From positions 329,821-387,943 of the forward strand of contig ML976730.1 in assembly GCA_010015655.1 (NCBI GenBank): 58,123 nucleotides of DNA, in the 5' to 3' direction. Both the position numbers and the translations under genes were made by a program. The DNA comes from Bimuria novae-zelandiae CBS 107.79. Taxonomy: Eukaryota > Ascomycota > Dothideomycetes > Pleosporales > Didymosphaeriaceae. This document shows positions 1 to 9,261 of this stretch, piece after piece (position 1 is the first letter of the stretch; each line of letters opens with the position of its first letter). The notes beneath the pieces were generated by a model. That model was not told where the DNA came from. It did not search any database and worked only from the letters and a program-made list of their open reading frames with translations.

Positions 1-379
1 GCGTTGTTGAGAAATCGCGTGTTTTGTGCAGGTGTCGCGTTTTGGTGGGGTGGGCGGCAACCCTATGTGGGCGGTGACTATATGCGCTAGCTTAATCGAG
101 GCGTGGTGGTACGACAGGGTGGTGAGCGTCACGCCATCCTCATCTCACGACGGACCATGTGCGCCAGATGGTTGCGTAGAGGGAGGAGCGCGGACGCCGT
201 GAGGAGGGATAGTGGGTGAGATCGTCTTTAAAGGGAATGGAGGGAGGGGTATCTATTCTGCTACCTTCACTCATCTCACTTGTGCACCATACACTCCAAA
301 TATCAAAATTAGATATCTTGGAATCGCTGCGAAGCTACGAGGGATTTTTTGACGGGAAAAGAAGTGTGAAATTTGCAGC
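1..379. other. Window edge and upstream region of the protoglobin gene
   Basis: No open frame with a supported start was found. The stretch is of mixed composition and probably holds the promoter and 5' leader of the gene that starts at 380. No clear TATA element was identified. Confidence 0.5.
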
Positions 380-1445
380 ATGGCTCAGTTTTATCGTCGC
401 CCGATGATGCACTTTGACAGGAGGGAGCTGTACACGGATCTGGAGACGAGGGTGCGGTATCTGCACTCGTTTCTGGACTTTAGTACGCGTATGTATCCCG
501 CCAATATCGTGCAGTTGAGAGAGAGGGCCGTACTTACGTGACCAGGCGACATCGAAGCTTTAACGACGGGAGCAAAGTACATCAAAGCACTCATCCCAGC
601 TTTGGTGAATATCGTATACAAGAAGCTGCTGCAATACGACATCACAGCACGCGCATTCGAGACGCGGTCTACATCATACGAAGGCCCGGTCGATATGAAC
701 TTGAACGAGCAGTCGCCTCAGATTCTGCATCGAAAGATGTTTTTGCGAGCGTACTTGACGAGGCTCTGTAGCGACCCGACCAAGATGTAAGTCTTGTGAA
801 TGACTTTGAGTTGACCGTGTGCGAATGCTGATCATCATCAGGGAGTACTGGGAATACTTGGACAAAGTAGGAATGATGCACGTCGGACAAGGCCGCATAC
901 ACCCTCTCCACGTGGAATACGTGCATATTGGCGTCACGCTCTCCTTCATCCAAGACGTGCTCACCGAAGCCATCCTCTCGCATCCACGACTCAAAATGGA
1001 CCGCAAAATCGCGCTCGTCAAGGCGCTGTCAAAAGTCATATGGATCCAAAACGACCTCTTTGCAAAGTGGTATGTGCGCGACGGAGATGAATTCACCGAA
1101 GACCGTTTGGTCCCGAATATCGAACCCGAGGGCTACCTGCACGGCAAGAAGATACTGCGAAGCGGCAGCGACAGCGAGAGTGAGATTGAAGACGCAGATG
1201 TCATGACGGGCTCGTGTCCGTTCAAGAACTTGGCGACGCCGGTGGCGAGCGGTCCACGTGTCAAACCCAAGAGCCCGTTGAGTCCTAACTTCAAGGACGA
1301 AGCGGCGTACGCGGTCGGTGCAGCGGAAGCCCAGACTGCGGACAAGCAACCTACACCACCAAGTCCCATGGCACCAGCGTCGCCGACGATATCGCTGAGT
1401 GCGATTCCGCGACCTGCCGCGCATGTAGTGGCGGGCAGCGCGTAG
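380..1445 (+). CDS. Protoglobin-domain protein
   Basis: Exons 380-488, 546-786 and 842-1445 encode 317 aa; both introns have GT-AG ends (gtatgt, gtaagt). Residues 1 to about 175 look like the fungal protoglobin family, globin-fold haem proteins related to globin-coupled sensors. Conserved stretches include YIKALIPALVNIVYKKLL, the exon 2/3 junction at M117 and GRIHPLHVEYVHIG (134-147). H140 and H145 in the last are candidates for the haem-binding proximal histidine. The remaining C-terminal part is low-complexity, with acidic Ser/Asp and Pro/Ala/Ser segments, and no second domain is visible. No signal peptide is seen, so it is probably cytosolic. A role in oxygen, CO or NO sensing is inferred from the family; the ligand and output are unknown. 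The start is the first ATG in frame with the conserved N-terminus. Confidence 0.85.
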
Positions 1446-2893
1446 ACTACGTGCGCCGCTTGGTCGCATGTATATTTTGAGAGTAAGCGCGATTTTTAGT
1501 TTTCTAATTTGGACACAGAGGGATTCTGTAGGGGTGCATACTGGGTGTTGGTGGTGTTGGCCGTTTCTGGCTTAGGATCCGGAAGGTTTCGGATGATAGG
1601 CCATTTCCTCGGCAGTATCGGAGGCGATATCGCATTCCAATCTTGTTTTTGGGTTCACTCATCAATACACATTTTCGCATCTCATGATCATGGCGGACTG
1701 AAGGTGACTCACAGTGTGGCGGCCGTCGAGAACTTTCTCCAGTGATATTCGCCATCCGTTGCCACCTAGGCGGCACCCGTCACGTGCAGGTATACACACC
1801 TCATTTCCATCGTGGTGTTGAGATTCGCGAAGTTTCAGGCGGCGTTGTGGCTTGCTTGGCCCCTAGTGGAGCCGAGCGCCGGCCCAGAGGCGTTGTGGAA
1901 CCTCCACGGCTTGGCTCGTACACGGATGTGCGTGGGCGGGTTGGAAGCGTTTGGTATGCGTTGTGATAAATTTTTGAAAGGATCCCGCTGTAACAACCTC
2001 CGCGGCAGCGCGACCAGGCACCGTGCGACGCATAGAGGTGTCCAACAAACACATCATCGCTGAGGTTAGAGTTCCAGCGAGGCGTGAGCTATCTCTTGGA
2101 TGTGATCCACTGATGACGATGCGCGCAAGCCTACGCGAGGGGTGGTTTTGTGCGCACGGAGGCCGGCATCGCAGCCGTCGCACCGCGCGAACACAGCCGT
2201 AGGAGGAGACTTCAAACAAAGTGCGCATCGCCACATGTTGCTGCGCCAAGCGGCATTCCGTTGCTTTTCCAGAATTACTGATGGATGTCATTGTTCGCAA
2301 CAAGGGTGCAAAGGGGTGATTGTGCCTGGCGCATGCCCCCGGTCGCGGTTGCCCGCCGCGCGAGATTGTGGCTCACATCCGGGCTAGTGCCGTGGGTCAG
2401 AGCTTCTCAGGAAGGTGCGACTCCCCCCAAACCTTCGCCCGCCGCTGCCTTCGCTCACAACATCACCAACTCATCATCCCTCTCACCACCACCTCTCCTC
2501 CACCACAACCCAGAGTCGCGGTTTTCTTGCGTTGCAGCCTGCTGCGCAGCCGTCTCTCCTGTACTCACCATTCCGCTTTTTGTATTTTGCCTTGTTGCGC
2601 CTGTATTCCCTACCACTGGCGCCGCTTGACCGATTTTCGCGGACACCTTGCACGGCTTCTTCCACGTCACCACCCTAGGCTACCATTCTTCCACTCCTTT
2701 GCGCACCAGTTCTACCCCCTATACCTTCTAATATTCCGCACTTTTTGCGTCTGTAATTCTGCTGCGCATTCCGCTCAGTCAAAAGTTCGTCTGCAACGTC
2801 ACCTTGCGGCGTGTCAGCTACTGTACTTTTATGCGCTCGACCTTGTTCACGACCGATGAGCGTTGTTTGTACTAGAGTTTCACTTCCGTCACA
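1446..2893. other. Intergenic region and pyrimidine-rich leader of the AHC1-like gene
   Basis: No gene is supported here. Bases 2420-2860 are strongly C/T-rich, as is common just upstream of fungal start codons, and carry several short open frames on both strands that look like chance. These could act as upstream ORFs if the transcription start is distal. Confidence 0.5.
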
Positions 2894-4813
2894 ATGCAGT
2901 CCATGTTTCGCCTTGCATCATGGGGTACGGAATCACCCAGCGACAAGATCATGGAGAAGTCGGCGCTGCACAAGTCAAAACCGATGCCTGTTGTCGAGAT
3001 TCCCTCTTTCTTAAAGCAAATCAAGCGGAAGAGGACGGACAGCCCTGAACCGGCAACGGCATCAGCACCGACACCAGCGCATGCAGTGAAGAAGTGGAAG
3101 GACGCCCAAGGGGAAGTGCGACTAGCGGCCATCACCCCTGCGAACGCCGACCGTGGCAGCTTCGTGGAGGTAATGGCAGTTGAGTCTTCAAGAGAGCAGA
3201 CGCCAGCGGTTACCCCTGCAGAGGTTTTAGATGCGCGGCCCAAAGCGCAGCCGTCGAAAAGAGAAGGTTCAAGCAAGAGCAAGGTGGCCAAAGCCCAAAA
3301 GCCAACTGTCAAATTGGAGGCTTCCTCTACCGAAATTCCTGCACCCACCATGACTCCCAGCTTGACAGCGCTGCAGCAGTCAATCGAGGCGCAAATCAAC
3401 TACGAAATTTTACTCAAGCACAATGAACTTCGTTTGATCGAACAAGAGTTGGCGAAATGTCAGGTGTCGCTGGAGCAGTTGAGGCGCTGTTCGTTGATTC
3501 CTTTTCCCGGTACCGATGGCCCATCTCAGGATGTTTCCATGGGCGTGGGAGCCGCTCGTCAACCGCAATCTGGCTACACGGAACCGCAGTACGCGGCCCC
3601 CTGGGGAGTCACTGATGGTCCGTACACTCGTCATTATGCAAAGTGGTTGATCTCGGATTTCAAGTTTGATTCCGTATCGGAACGCGCTCTGGCGCAGCAA
3701 GCTCACGGTTACTTTGGTATGGATGAAGGCCGAGCGACGCGCGGTAGCTTTGCCGAGTTTGGTTCAACCGGCAAAGCCCGCACGTCGCGAACTTCAACTG
3801 GAACGTTGAAGCTCCCGGCTCTCGGTGAAAATCCAGCACCCGCACCAAAAATCGATCCTCTGCTGCACAAACGCTCCGACAATGGCCAATGGGTCCGACT
3901 GTATTGCGCAGCGTGCGGACACAGCAACTTTTCCAACACGCAAGGCTTCCTGAACCACTGCAGGATCAAGCACAACCAGGTATTCAAGAGCCACGACGCA
4001 GCCGCCATTGCCTGTGGTGTTCCGGTAGATGTCACCGAGGCAGGCAACCCGGTTGCAGCCACCGAACCAACGACAACCCCGGCCACCACACCTGCAGTCA
4101 GCTTCCCAGTACTCACGAACCCTGGATTCGTTCACCCACTCGTGCGCTCCAATCCTCCTGAGCTCGCTAAGCAAGTACATCGTGACTTTAGCGCACCACG
4201 TGATGCTGTCAAGTCTCCCCCGCCAGTCAAGTCCAACATGACTGAATCGTCGTCGACGCCGCATCTGACTGCTTTACTGCAACAGCGCGGCTTCAATTGT
4301 GATCTCAAGGGTCTGGTTGACACTGCACGCACCAAGGTGGACCTGGACGCCGTGGAAGCTTCGGATGACGATCCCGTCGACAGTGCCATGCAAACACCAG
4401 TTGCGGCCAAGCCAAACCAGCTGGCTCGTCTCCCCGTCAGCGCCCCCAATGCGGCCCCCGCAAGCAAGGCTCCGTCCGCCCGGCCAGGCAGCAAAGGACA
4501 CTCTGACGGCCATCCGCGTCTCCCGCTGACCTTCTCAACGCACGTCTCTCATGGCCATGATCGTCACATACTTTCCCCGGTAGATCTCAGCCCTCACGCA
4601 GTTGAGTCTAACCCGGGACTAGTATCCGACCACGATGATGACGACGACGACGAGGATGCCGACGACGCGCACAGCCAGCCAGACTTTCTCATAAATGACG
4701 ACGTGGTGGTCGAAGACGCGAGCGATGTCGAGGGTGTCCAAGAACGCACTGGTTCCCGCCAGGGTCTGGACAGCTGCTGTTTCGCCAAGGGAGAAGGGAG
4801 CCGCAAGCATTAG
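2894..4813 (+). CDS. AHC1: AHC1-like C2H2 zinc-finger subunit of the ADA histone acetyltransferase complex
   Basis: This is a single exon of 639 aa starting in a good context (cacaatg). Recognised features are the N-terminal SDKIMEKSALHKSKPMPVVE block, the conserved helix around residues 165-200 (NYEILLKHNELRLIEQEL), a block ending in TRHYAKWLISDFKFD, and a C2H2 finger with C338, C341, H355 and H360. The rest is low-complexity, with a run of Asp/Glu near residues 575-595. In yeast, Ahc1 is specific to the ADA form of the Gcn5 acetyltransferase complex; the same nuclear role is inferred here. The annotation relies on remembered conservation of the central helix and finger. An intron near the 3' end cannot be excluded. 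Confidence 0.75.
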   Translation: MQSMFRLASWGTESPSDKIMEKSALHKSKPMPVVEIPSFLKQIKRKRTDSPEPATASAPTPAHAVKKWKDAQGEVRLAAITPANADRGSFVEVMAVESSREQTPAVTPAEVLDARPKAQPSKREGSSKSKVAKAQKPTVKLEASSTEIPAPTMTPSLTALQQSIEAQINYEILLKHNELRLIEQELAKCQVSLEQLRRCSLIPFPGTDGPSQDVSMGVGAARQPQSGYTEPQYAAPWGVTDGPYTRHYAKWLISDFKFDSVSERALAQQAHGYFGMDEGRATRGSFAEFGSTGKARTSRTSTGTLKLPALGENPAPAPKIDPLLHKRSDNGQWVRLYCAACGHSNFSNTQGFLNHCRIKHNQVFKSHDAAAIACGVPVDVTEAGNPVAATEPTTTPATTPAVSFPVLTNPGFVHPLVRSNPPELAKQVHRDFSAPRDAVKSPPPVKSNMTESSSTPHLTALLQQRGFNCDLKGLVDTARTKVDLDAVEASDDDPVDSAMQTPVAAKPNQLARLPVSAPNAAPASKAPSARPGSKGHSDGHPRLPLTFSTHVSHGHDRHILSPVDLSPHAVESNPGLVSDHDDDDDDEDADDAHSQPDFLINDDVVVEDASDVEGVQERTGSRQGLDSCCFAKGEGSRKH

Positions 4814-5575
4814 ACGCAGGACCAGTTAACTCGGGCTCCTCGTCGCCTTTCTGAAAAGATTGTGTTATTGCTTTCCATGTTCTCTATCCCTACTCTTCCC
4901 CAACACACCATTTTGTGCCATAGAACTTCCCTCCTTTTCTCCTTTTGCCCTTCAACATACGTTTCGACGGGCGGTTCTTACGTTTCTGGGGGAATACACG
5001 GTTGCCAGCAATGGTTTGGGTGGTTTTGCTGGCGGCGCTTTTTTCCTCGTCATGTTTTCCTCATTTATGCTCGTCTCACATAGCGGCCGATTTGGCTGCC
5101 ATGTCCCTGGAATCTCTTCTCAAAACTCGTGAATGCGCGCCTTATACGGTGTCTGAACACCCCTAGGCGCTGGGTTCGTCTGTGTATTATCTCTTGTACG
5201 GCTTGGACGGGATACGGTAGATGGGTTTGGGATGGCTGGAACATGAAGGTTCTGGATCTAGGGGCAAAAGCTAAAAGTGCGGGTTGCCTGACTGACGGCC
5301 TGCTGTATATATTTTAATGCTAGCGATACTGCTTCTACAGAGCTTGTGCTGGTGCAAATGGCGTGATACATCGGAATCGTTGATTGTGTCGTGACTCCGG
5401 GATAATGAGGCCACGTTCGAATTTGCCGTGGATAGTCGGCCACCAGGTCGCATATCCGCAGACGATTCGCATTCCAACGCCATAACGCCATGCTTGCAAA
5501 ACGCTTCCCACCGCCCTTGTATATGCACCTTGTCCATCCCATCTTCTCGTCCTCACGCCGCGCATCTCAGAGCTT
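4814..5575. other. Region between the convergent AHC1-like and KISH genes
   Basis: This probably holds the 3' UTRs of both flanking genes. Short open frames on both strands overlap each other and show no family resemblance. No other structure was seen. Confidence 0.5.
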
Positions 5576-5942
5576 CTAGCCCATAAACTCAACAGCCTAT
5601 CCACGTCAGCCTCTCTCCCTCTCCCTCCCTTTCCCTGCCGGGGCATACATACCGCCATAACCACACAAGTTATACTGACATACGGCGACAGCCTCTCCCC
5701 AATGCGCGCACACTTCCAGAACGGCCCGACGAAGTAGTTCTCCTTGTTGCGGTCCATGATGCCCGGGAAGACGTAGTGAGCGTAGGTGGACGTGCAGATG
5801 GTGAGGAGGATTACTAGGAGGAGGGATTGGAAGTTGAAGAGCGCGGTCTGCGGGCGGGGGGTTAGCTTATGTTAATGTTTATTGCGTGTATACACAACTG
5901 CGTGTGAAATGATGGGTGGTGGGGGAGGGGAAAGCGTACCAT
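5576..5942 (-). CDS. KSH1: Protein KISH (TMEM167 family)
   Basis: Reading the minus strand, exons are 5942-5940 (the ATG alone), 5847-5653 and 5596-5576, giving 72 aa, the length I recall for yeast Ksh1. The protein opens [18 protein letters not shown], a hydrophobic first segment, followed by MDRNK, then [16 protein letters not shown] and a second membrane segment ending in CVVMA. Kish proteins are small Golgi membrane proteins of the early secretory pathway. Both introns are GT-AG. The last exon (AVEFMG then TAG) is less conserved and is the weakest part of the model. Splicing the first intron directly after the start codon gives the family N-terminus exactly. The gene is divergent from TAF13. 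Confidence 0.88.
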
Positions 5943-6394
5943 TTTTGCGGTGAGCGGGCGCGTGGAGGGTGTGAGAGGAGGTTGTGAATCTCAGAAGGGA
6001 GAGAGAACTGCGAGGGGTTTGAGAAGGTTGAGGTAGACGTGCTGAGGTATGGACAGCTGTGTGGGGAAAATCATTGGCCCGACATCAAGCGTCGATGGGA
6101 GGTCCGCAGCGCAGACGTCTGTGCGGGCACCATGCAGTGATCGTCCGTCCCGCAGCTAACCTCCGACGACGACATTCGACATCGACTTCTACAACAAACA
6201 GACTTACACATTCTACCTGATTCACTATCATCATTGAACATCTATAGATTCGTCGTGCTGTTGAGAGGATCGCGGGTAGCTGCTCACCACCACCACCGCT
6301 GCGCAAACAACGCGCCGCCGAACGGGAAGCAGCAGGCCTAGCAGCAGGCCTAAGCAGCTAGGGGAGGACAGCAAGTGGAAGCACATAGGTAGAG
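5943..6394. promoter_or_regulatory. Shared upstream region of KISH and TAF13
   Basis: About 450 bases separate the two divergent start codons (5942 minus, 6395 plus), so the promoters of both genes must lie here unless TAF13 also uses the intronic site near 6550. No TATA element was identified for either gene in this stretch. Confidence 0.4.
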
Positions 6395-7128
6395 ATGACG
6401 GAACCGCGCATGCGCCAGCGCGGAAAAGGGCCCCAGTGGGAGCAGCGAGACTGTAAGTCCACTTTATTGTCCCTCCACCCGCGTTTGTTGGCACCTTCAC
6501 CTCGCCGCTCGCACCTTACCCACGGCGTCGCAGCTCCACCTGCACCCTCTATATAAAACACACCCGCTGCCCTTAATCTCCACACACAACCACCCACGGT
6601 CGTTACACTACCATGGCAACCCGCAAACCCCGCATTGACCACCGCCCACGCATCCCCCAACCGCGCACCCCCACCGGCCGTCTCCCCCTCTCTGACACAC
6701 CCCCAGTAGAATCCTTCCTCGTTGCCTACGGCGACACATCGCGCCCACCGCTCCGCTCTACCGTGCTCACCCTCGACGAAATCATAACCGACTACATCAT
6801 TGAGACATGCCACGAGGCCGCCGCCGTCGCTAGCCACGCCCGGCGCCAGAAGATCAAACTCGACGACTTTAAATTCATGCTGAGAAGGGATACGGCGAAG
6901 CTGGGGAGGGTGAGCGAGTTGCTGGAGACGGATAAGGAGTTGAAGATGAAGCGGAAGACGATTAATCTTGATGAGGGGAATGTGGTTAGGAGTGTGGAGG
7001 AGGAGGCTGGGGTGGGGAAGAAGAAGAGGAAGGAGGCGGTGGATGAGGAGGGTGATGAGGAGGGCGAGCGGAGGAGGAAGAAGAAGAAGGGGAAGAAGGA
7101 GGATGCGGGAACTGTGGTGAGCGGTTGA
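6395..7128 (+). CDS. TAF13: TFIID subunit TAF13
   Basis: Exons 6395-6452 and 6707-7128 encode 159 aa. The junction restores the reading WEQRDLESFLVAYGD, which matches the start of the TAF13 histone fold. The fold continues through TVLTLDEIITDYIIETC and ARRQKIKLDDFKFMLRRD and ends at LGRVSELLETDKELK, about residue 105. TAF13 pairs with TAF11 in TFIID and takes part in RNA polymerase II promoter recognition. The C-terminal 50 residues are a Lys/Glu-rich tail. The 254-base intron is long for this window and itself contains a TATA-like sequence and an in-frame ATG at 6613. Starting there would give a different N-terminus but leave the histone fold almost complete, so the true start is the main uncertainty. 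Confidence 0.85.
6550..6558 (+). promoter_or_regulatory. TATA-like element inside TAF13 intron 1
   Basis: The sequence TATATAAAA lies 55 bases before an ATG at 6613 that sits in a good context (taccatggc) and is in frame with TAF13 exon 2. This is the arrangement of a core promoter, so a second, downstream transcript is possible. It could equally be chance. Confidence 0.35.
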
Positions 7129-7479
7129 GGAAATGGTTCGCGAGGGGCAATGGCAACGTTGGACTGGCATGTTACGGCTGGTTGCGGTCGGAAATACGTA
7201 CACACCCTACCCATGGACTACCCTCGCTCGCGGAGCCTAACAACTGGCCATGTTCTCCTTCCTGGACGGCAACAGAGCACATCGTCTTCCCGCAAGTTCG
7301 CTGCTATGTCGTCTATCTGGACTCGGACAGTCTCGGTCGGCTCTCATTCGCGGCATTGGACCCGACCTACTACGTCATCACAATTTGGCATCAACACGGC
7401 GTTATTATGGATGGTGGGACAAGCGTTCAGATTATTGATATTTGCATTCACGGAAAGCATGGATAAATGGCGTTGACCT

Positions 7480-7513
7480 AGGTTTCATGACAACTTCATT
7501 GAGCTACTCTCAC
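7480..7513 (+). repeat. Direct repeat copy 1
   Basis: The segment shares an about 34-base sequence, with core AACTTCATTGAGCTAC, with 7652-7685; I count three or four differences. The copies are 172 bases apart, start to start. Confidence 0.7.
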
Positions 7514-7651
7514 ACTCGCTGCATGGCATTCGTGTGGAAAGCTTGCATCAGCTGATGTTGGTACTGATTCTCACGATCATTATACTAGATGAATCAAGAC
7601 TGCGCACCTCACATATAGCAAAAGTCAAAGAGAGCATATCAGTGGTGGCCC

Positions 7652-7685
7652 AGGCTTCATGATAACTTCATTGAGCTACACTCAT
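7652..7685 (+). repeat. Direct repeat copy 2
   Basis: This is the second copy of the sequence at 7480-7513, in the same orientation. Most differences between the copies are transitions, so the duplication is old or has been mutated. Confidence 0.7.
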
Positions 7686-8008
7686 ATGGACCGCAACAGC
7701 GGCCTCCGCATTGGGTATCCTGCGGTGACTTTTTCGAACCCTCTATGAACCGCACCTCTGCCTCGTGTCGTGATATTCATGCATACTCTCATCCCTCGTG
7801 TCGCCAGCTGTCCGCCCGCTTGAGCTGCTTCTCGGGCGACCTGCTCCCATAGCCGTTGCTGCGCACGTGAACCTCCCCAAGCGCCGCACTCTTCTTCACC
7901 TTCTTTCCCTTCGTCACTAGCACCAGAAGTCATTAGCCAAAACACCAAACAGTAGCGGAAGGGGAGGGAAAAGTAGGGCAGCGTCAAGAATATGAATATT
8001 GGGGTAAT

Positions 8009-9049
8009 TCATGCTTCCTGTTGTCGTTGCTGCCTACCTTGGCCTCCGCCACGTCCGCCTCTGCCACCGCGCTGTCTGTCGCCGCCACGCTGTTGTTCGC
8101 CGTCGCCCGCGAGCGCGTCGCCGGTGCCGAGGGTGAGGGCGGCGGTAGCGAGGCGGTTAGAGAGGTCGATTTGCGTGCGGATGGTGTTGGCGAGGTACGA
8201 GACGACGAGGACGTCCTGGATGTGGTTGTTGAAGTCGCGCTCAATGTCGGCGGCATCAACCTTGGGCGCGAGGCTCAGGGCGTTCATGAGGTACTGGCCC
8301 AGCGCGGACGAGGGCTCGGCCTCCTCGTCCAGCACGTTGTTAACGTACGTGGAGACGCGGTCGAGCATTTCGAGGACGTGCACGATGGCGCGCTCGAGCG
8401 CCTCGAGGTCCGTGATGATGGGCTGTGAGCGGTCTTCGTTGTCCTTGGCCGACGAGATGAGTTCGAGACCGGACTTCTCGGCCTCGCCGTACTTGAGCTC
8501 GTGCGGGACGGGTATGAAGAGACATGAATCGGCAGCGCGCTCGGCAGTGACGCCAATGGGTGCGCTAATGTACGTCCTGCTCTCAATCTCCTCGCCAGGC
8601 ACGGTGCTGACGGTCAGGTGGACTGCTGGGTGCGGCCATGTTCCATCGCCCTGCTGGCCGTAAAAGTTTTGGATGAGGGCCGAAAAGGTGTTTAGGTCGC
8701 TGCTGGTGGCGTACCAGCCGACGAGGACCTCTCTGGGGTTTGCGCGCAGGTGCAGCTGGAGCATCTGCTTTTGGTAGTCCATGTCGACCTCGACCTGCTC
8801 GGCGGTTTCGGTGTGCGGGACTGCATAGCAGTTGCGGATCTCGACTTCGGTGCCGTCTTCGCTTCGGGTGCCCAACAGGGTGCCAATAACACGGTCTTGG
8901 TCGGCGGGCCGGCGGAGGGCGTGGTCGAGAATGGAGAAGATGGCCTGGGGTTGCACGACAACGTTGAGCGGGGCGGTCGAGGGCTGGGCGCCGACGGGGG
9001 CAGGACCGAGCGGGCGGGCCAGATGGAGGAAAGAGTCCTTGTCTGCCAT
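8009..9049 (-). CDS. Eukaryotic translation initiation factor 3 subunit F
   Basis: This is a single exon of 346 aa. The chosen start [15 protein letters not shown] is the family N-terminus; an in-frame ATG eight codons upstream (9073) is less likely. An MPN domain covers about residues 25-160 ([54 protein letters not shown]). It lacks the complete JAMM zinc motif, as expected for a structural eIF3f. The helical C-terminal part includes [20 protein letters not shown]. eIF3f belongs to the eIF3 complex that assembles the 43S preinitiation complex in the cytosol. The last 30 residues are Arg/Gly/Gln-rich. The gene is divergent from UTP25, with 212 bases between start codons. Confidence 0.95.
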   Translation of the reverse strand: MADKDSFLHLARPLGPAPVGAQPSTAPLNVVVQPQAIFSILDHALRRPADQDRVIGTLLGTRSEDGTEVEIRNCYAVPHTETAEQVEVDMDYQKQMLQLHLRANPREVLVGWYATSSDLNTFSALIQNFYGQQGDGTWPHPAVHLTVSTVPGEEIESRTYISAPIGVTAERAADSCLFIPVPHELKYGEAEKSGLELISSAKDNEDRSQPIITDLEALERAIVHVLEMLDRVSTYVNNVLDEEAEPSSALGQYLMNALSLAPKVDAADIERDFNNHIQDVLVVSYLANTIRTQIDLSNRLATAALTLGTGDALAGDGEQQRGGDRQRGGRGGRGGGQGRQQRQQEA

Positions 9050-9261
9050 GTTGGATGGGCGTGGCAGCAACAATGTGTGCGGGCGAGGCGGGTTCGTGGT
9101 GCGTCGAATGTGGCCGTGGGGTTGAGAAGCGAGAGGTCGGCGGGGCTCAGAACAATTTGTTCACTGGCCAAGAGTTCGGTGCGGCTCGCCTGCGCACGGG
9201 CCAGTGTGAATTATTTTGCAGGCGTCGAGATTTCTGAACGGCAACTACCCTAACACAAATT
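9050..9261. promoter_or_regulatory. Compact bidirectional promoter region, eIF3f and UTP25
   Basis: Only 212 bases lie between the start codons of two divergent genes, both required for protein synthesis. The two promoters must overlap or share elements. No TATA element is evident, as is usual for such genes. Confidence 0.55.

Larger units (their letters stand above)
7129..8008. other. Intergenic region between TAF13 and eIF3f 3' ends, with a spaced direct repeat
   Basis: No gene is supported. Frames at 7125-7476 overlap one another and have no recognisable domain. Two copies of a 34-base sequence lie here and are listed separately. Confidence 0.5.

Noticed and set aside
2285..2859. Several overlapping frames before the AHC1-like gene
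   Set aside because: They are translations of a C/T-rich leader in different frames; low complexity explains them.
7125..7476. Overlapping plus-strand frames after TAF13
   Set aside because: Three frames are open at once, which indicates lack of stops by chance; probably TAF13 3' UTR.
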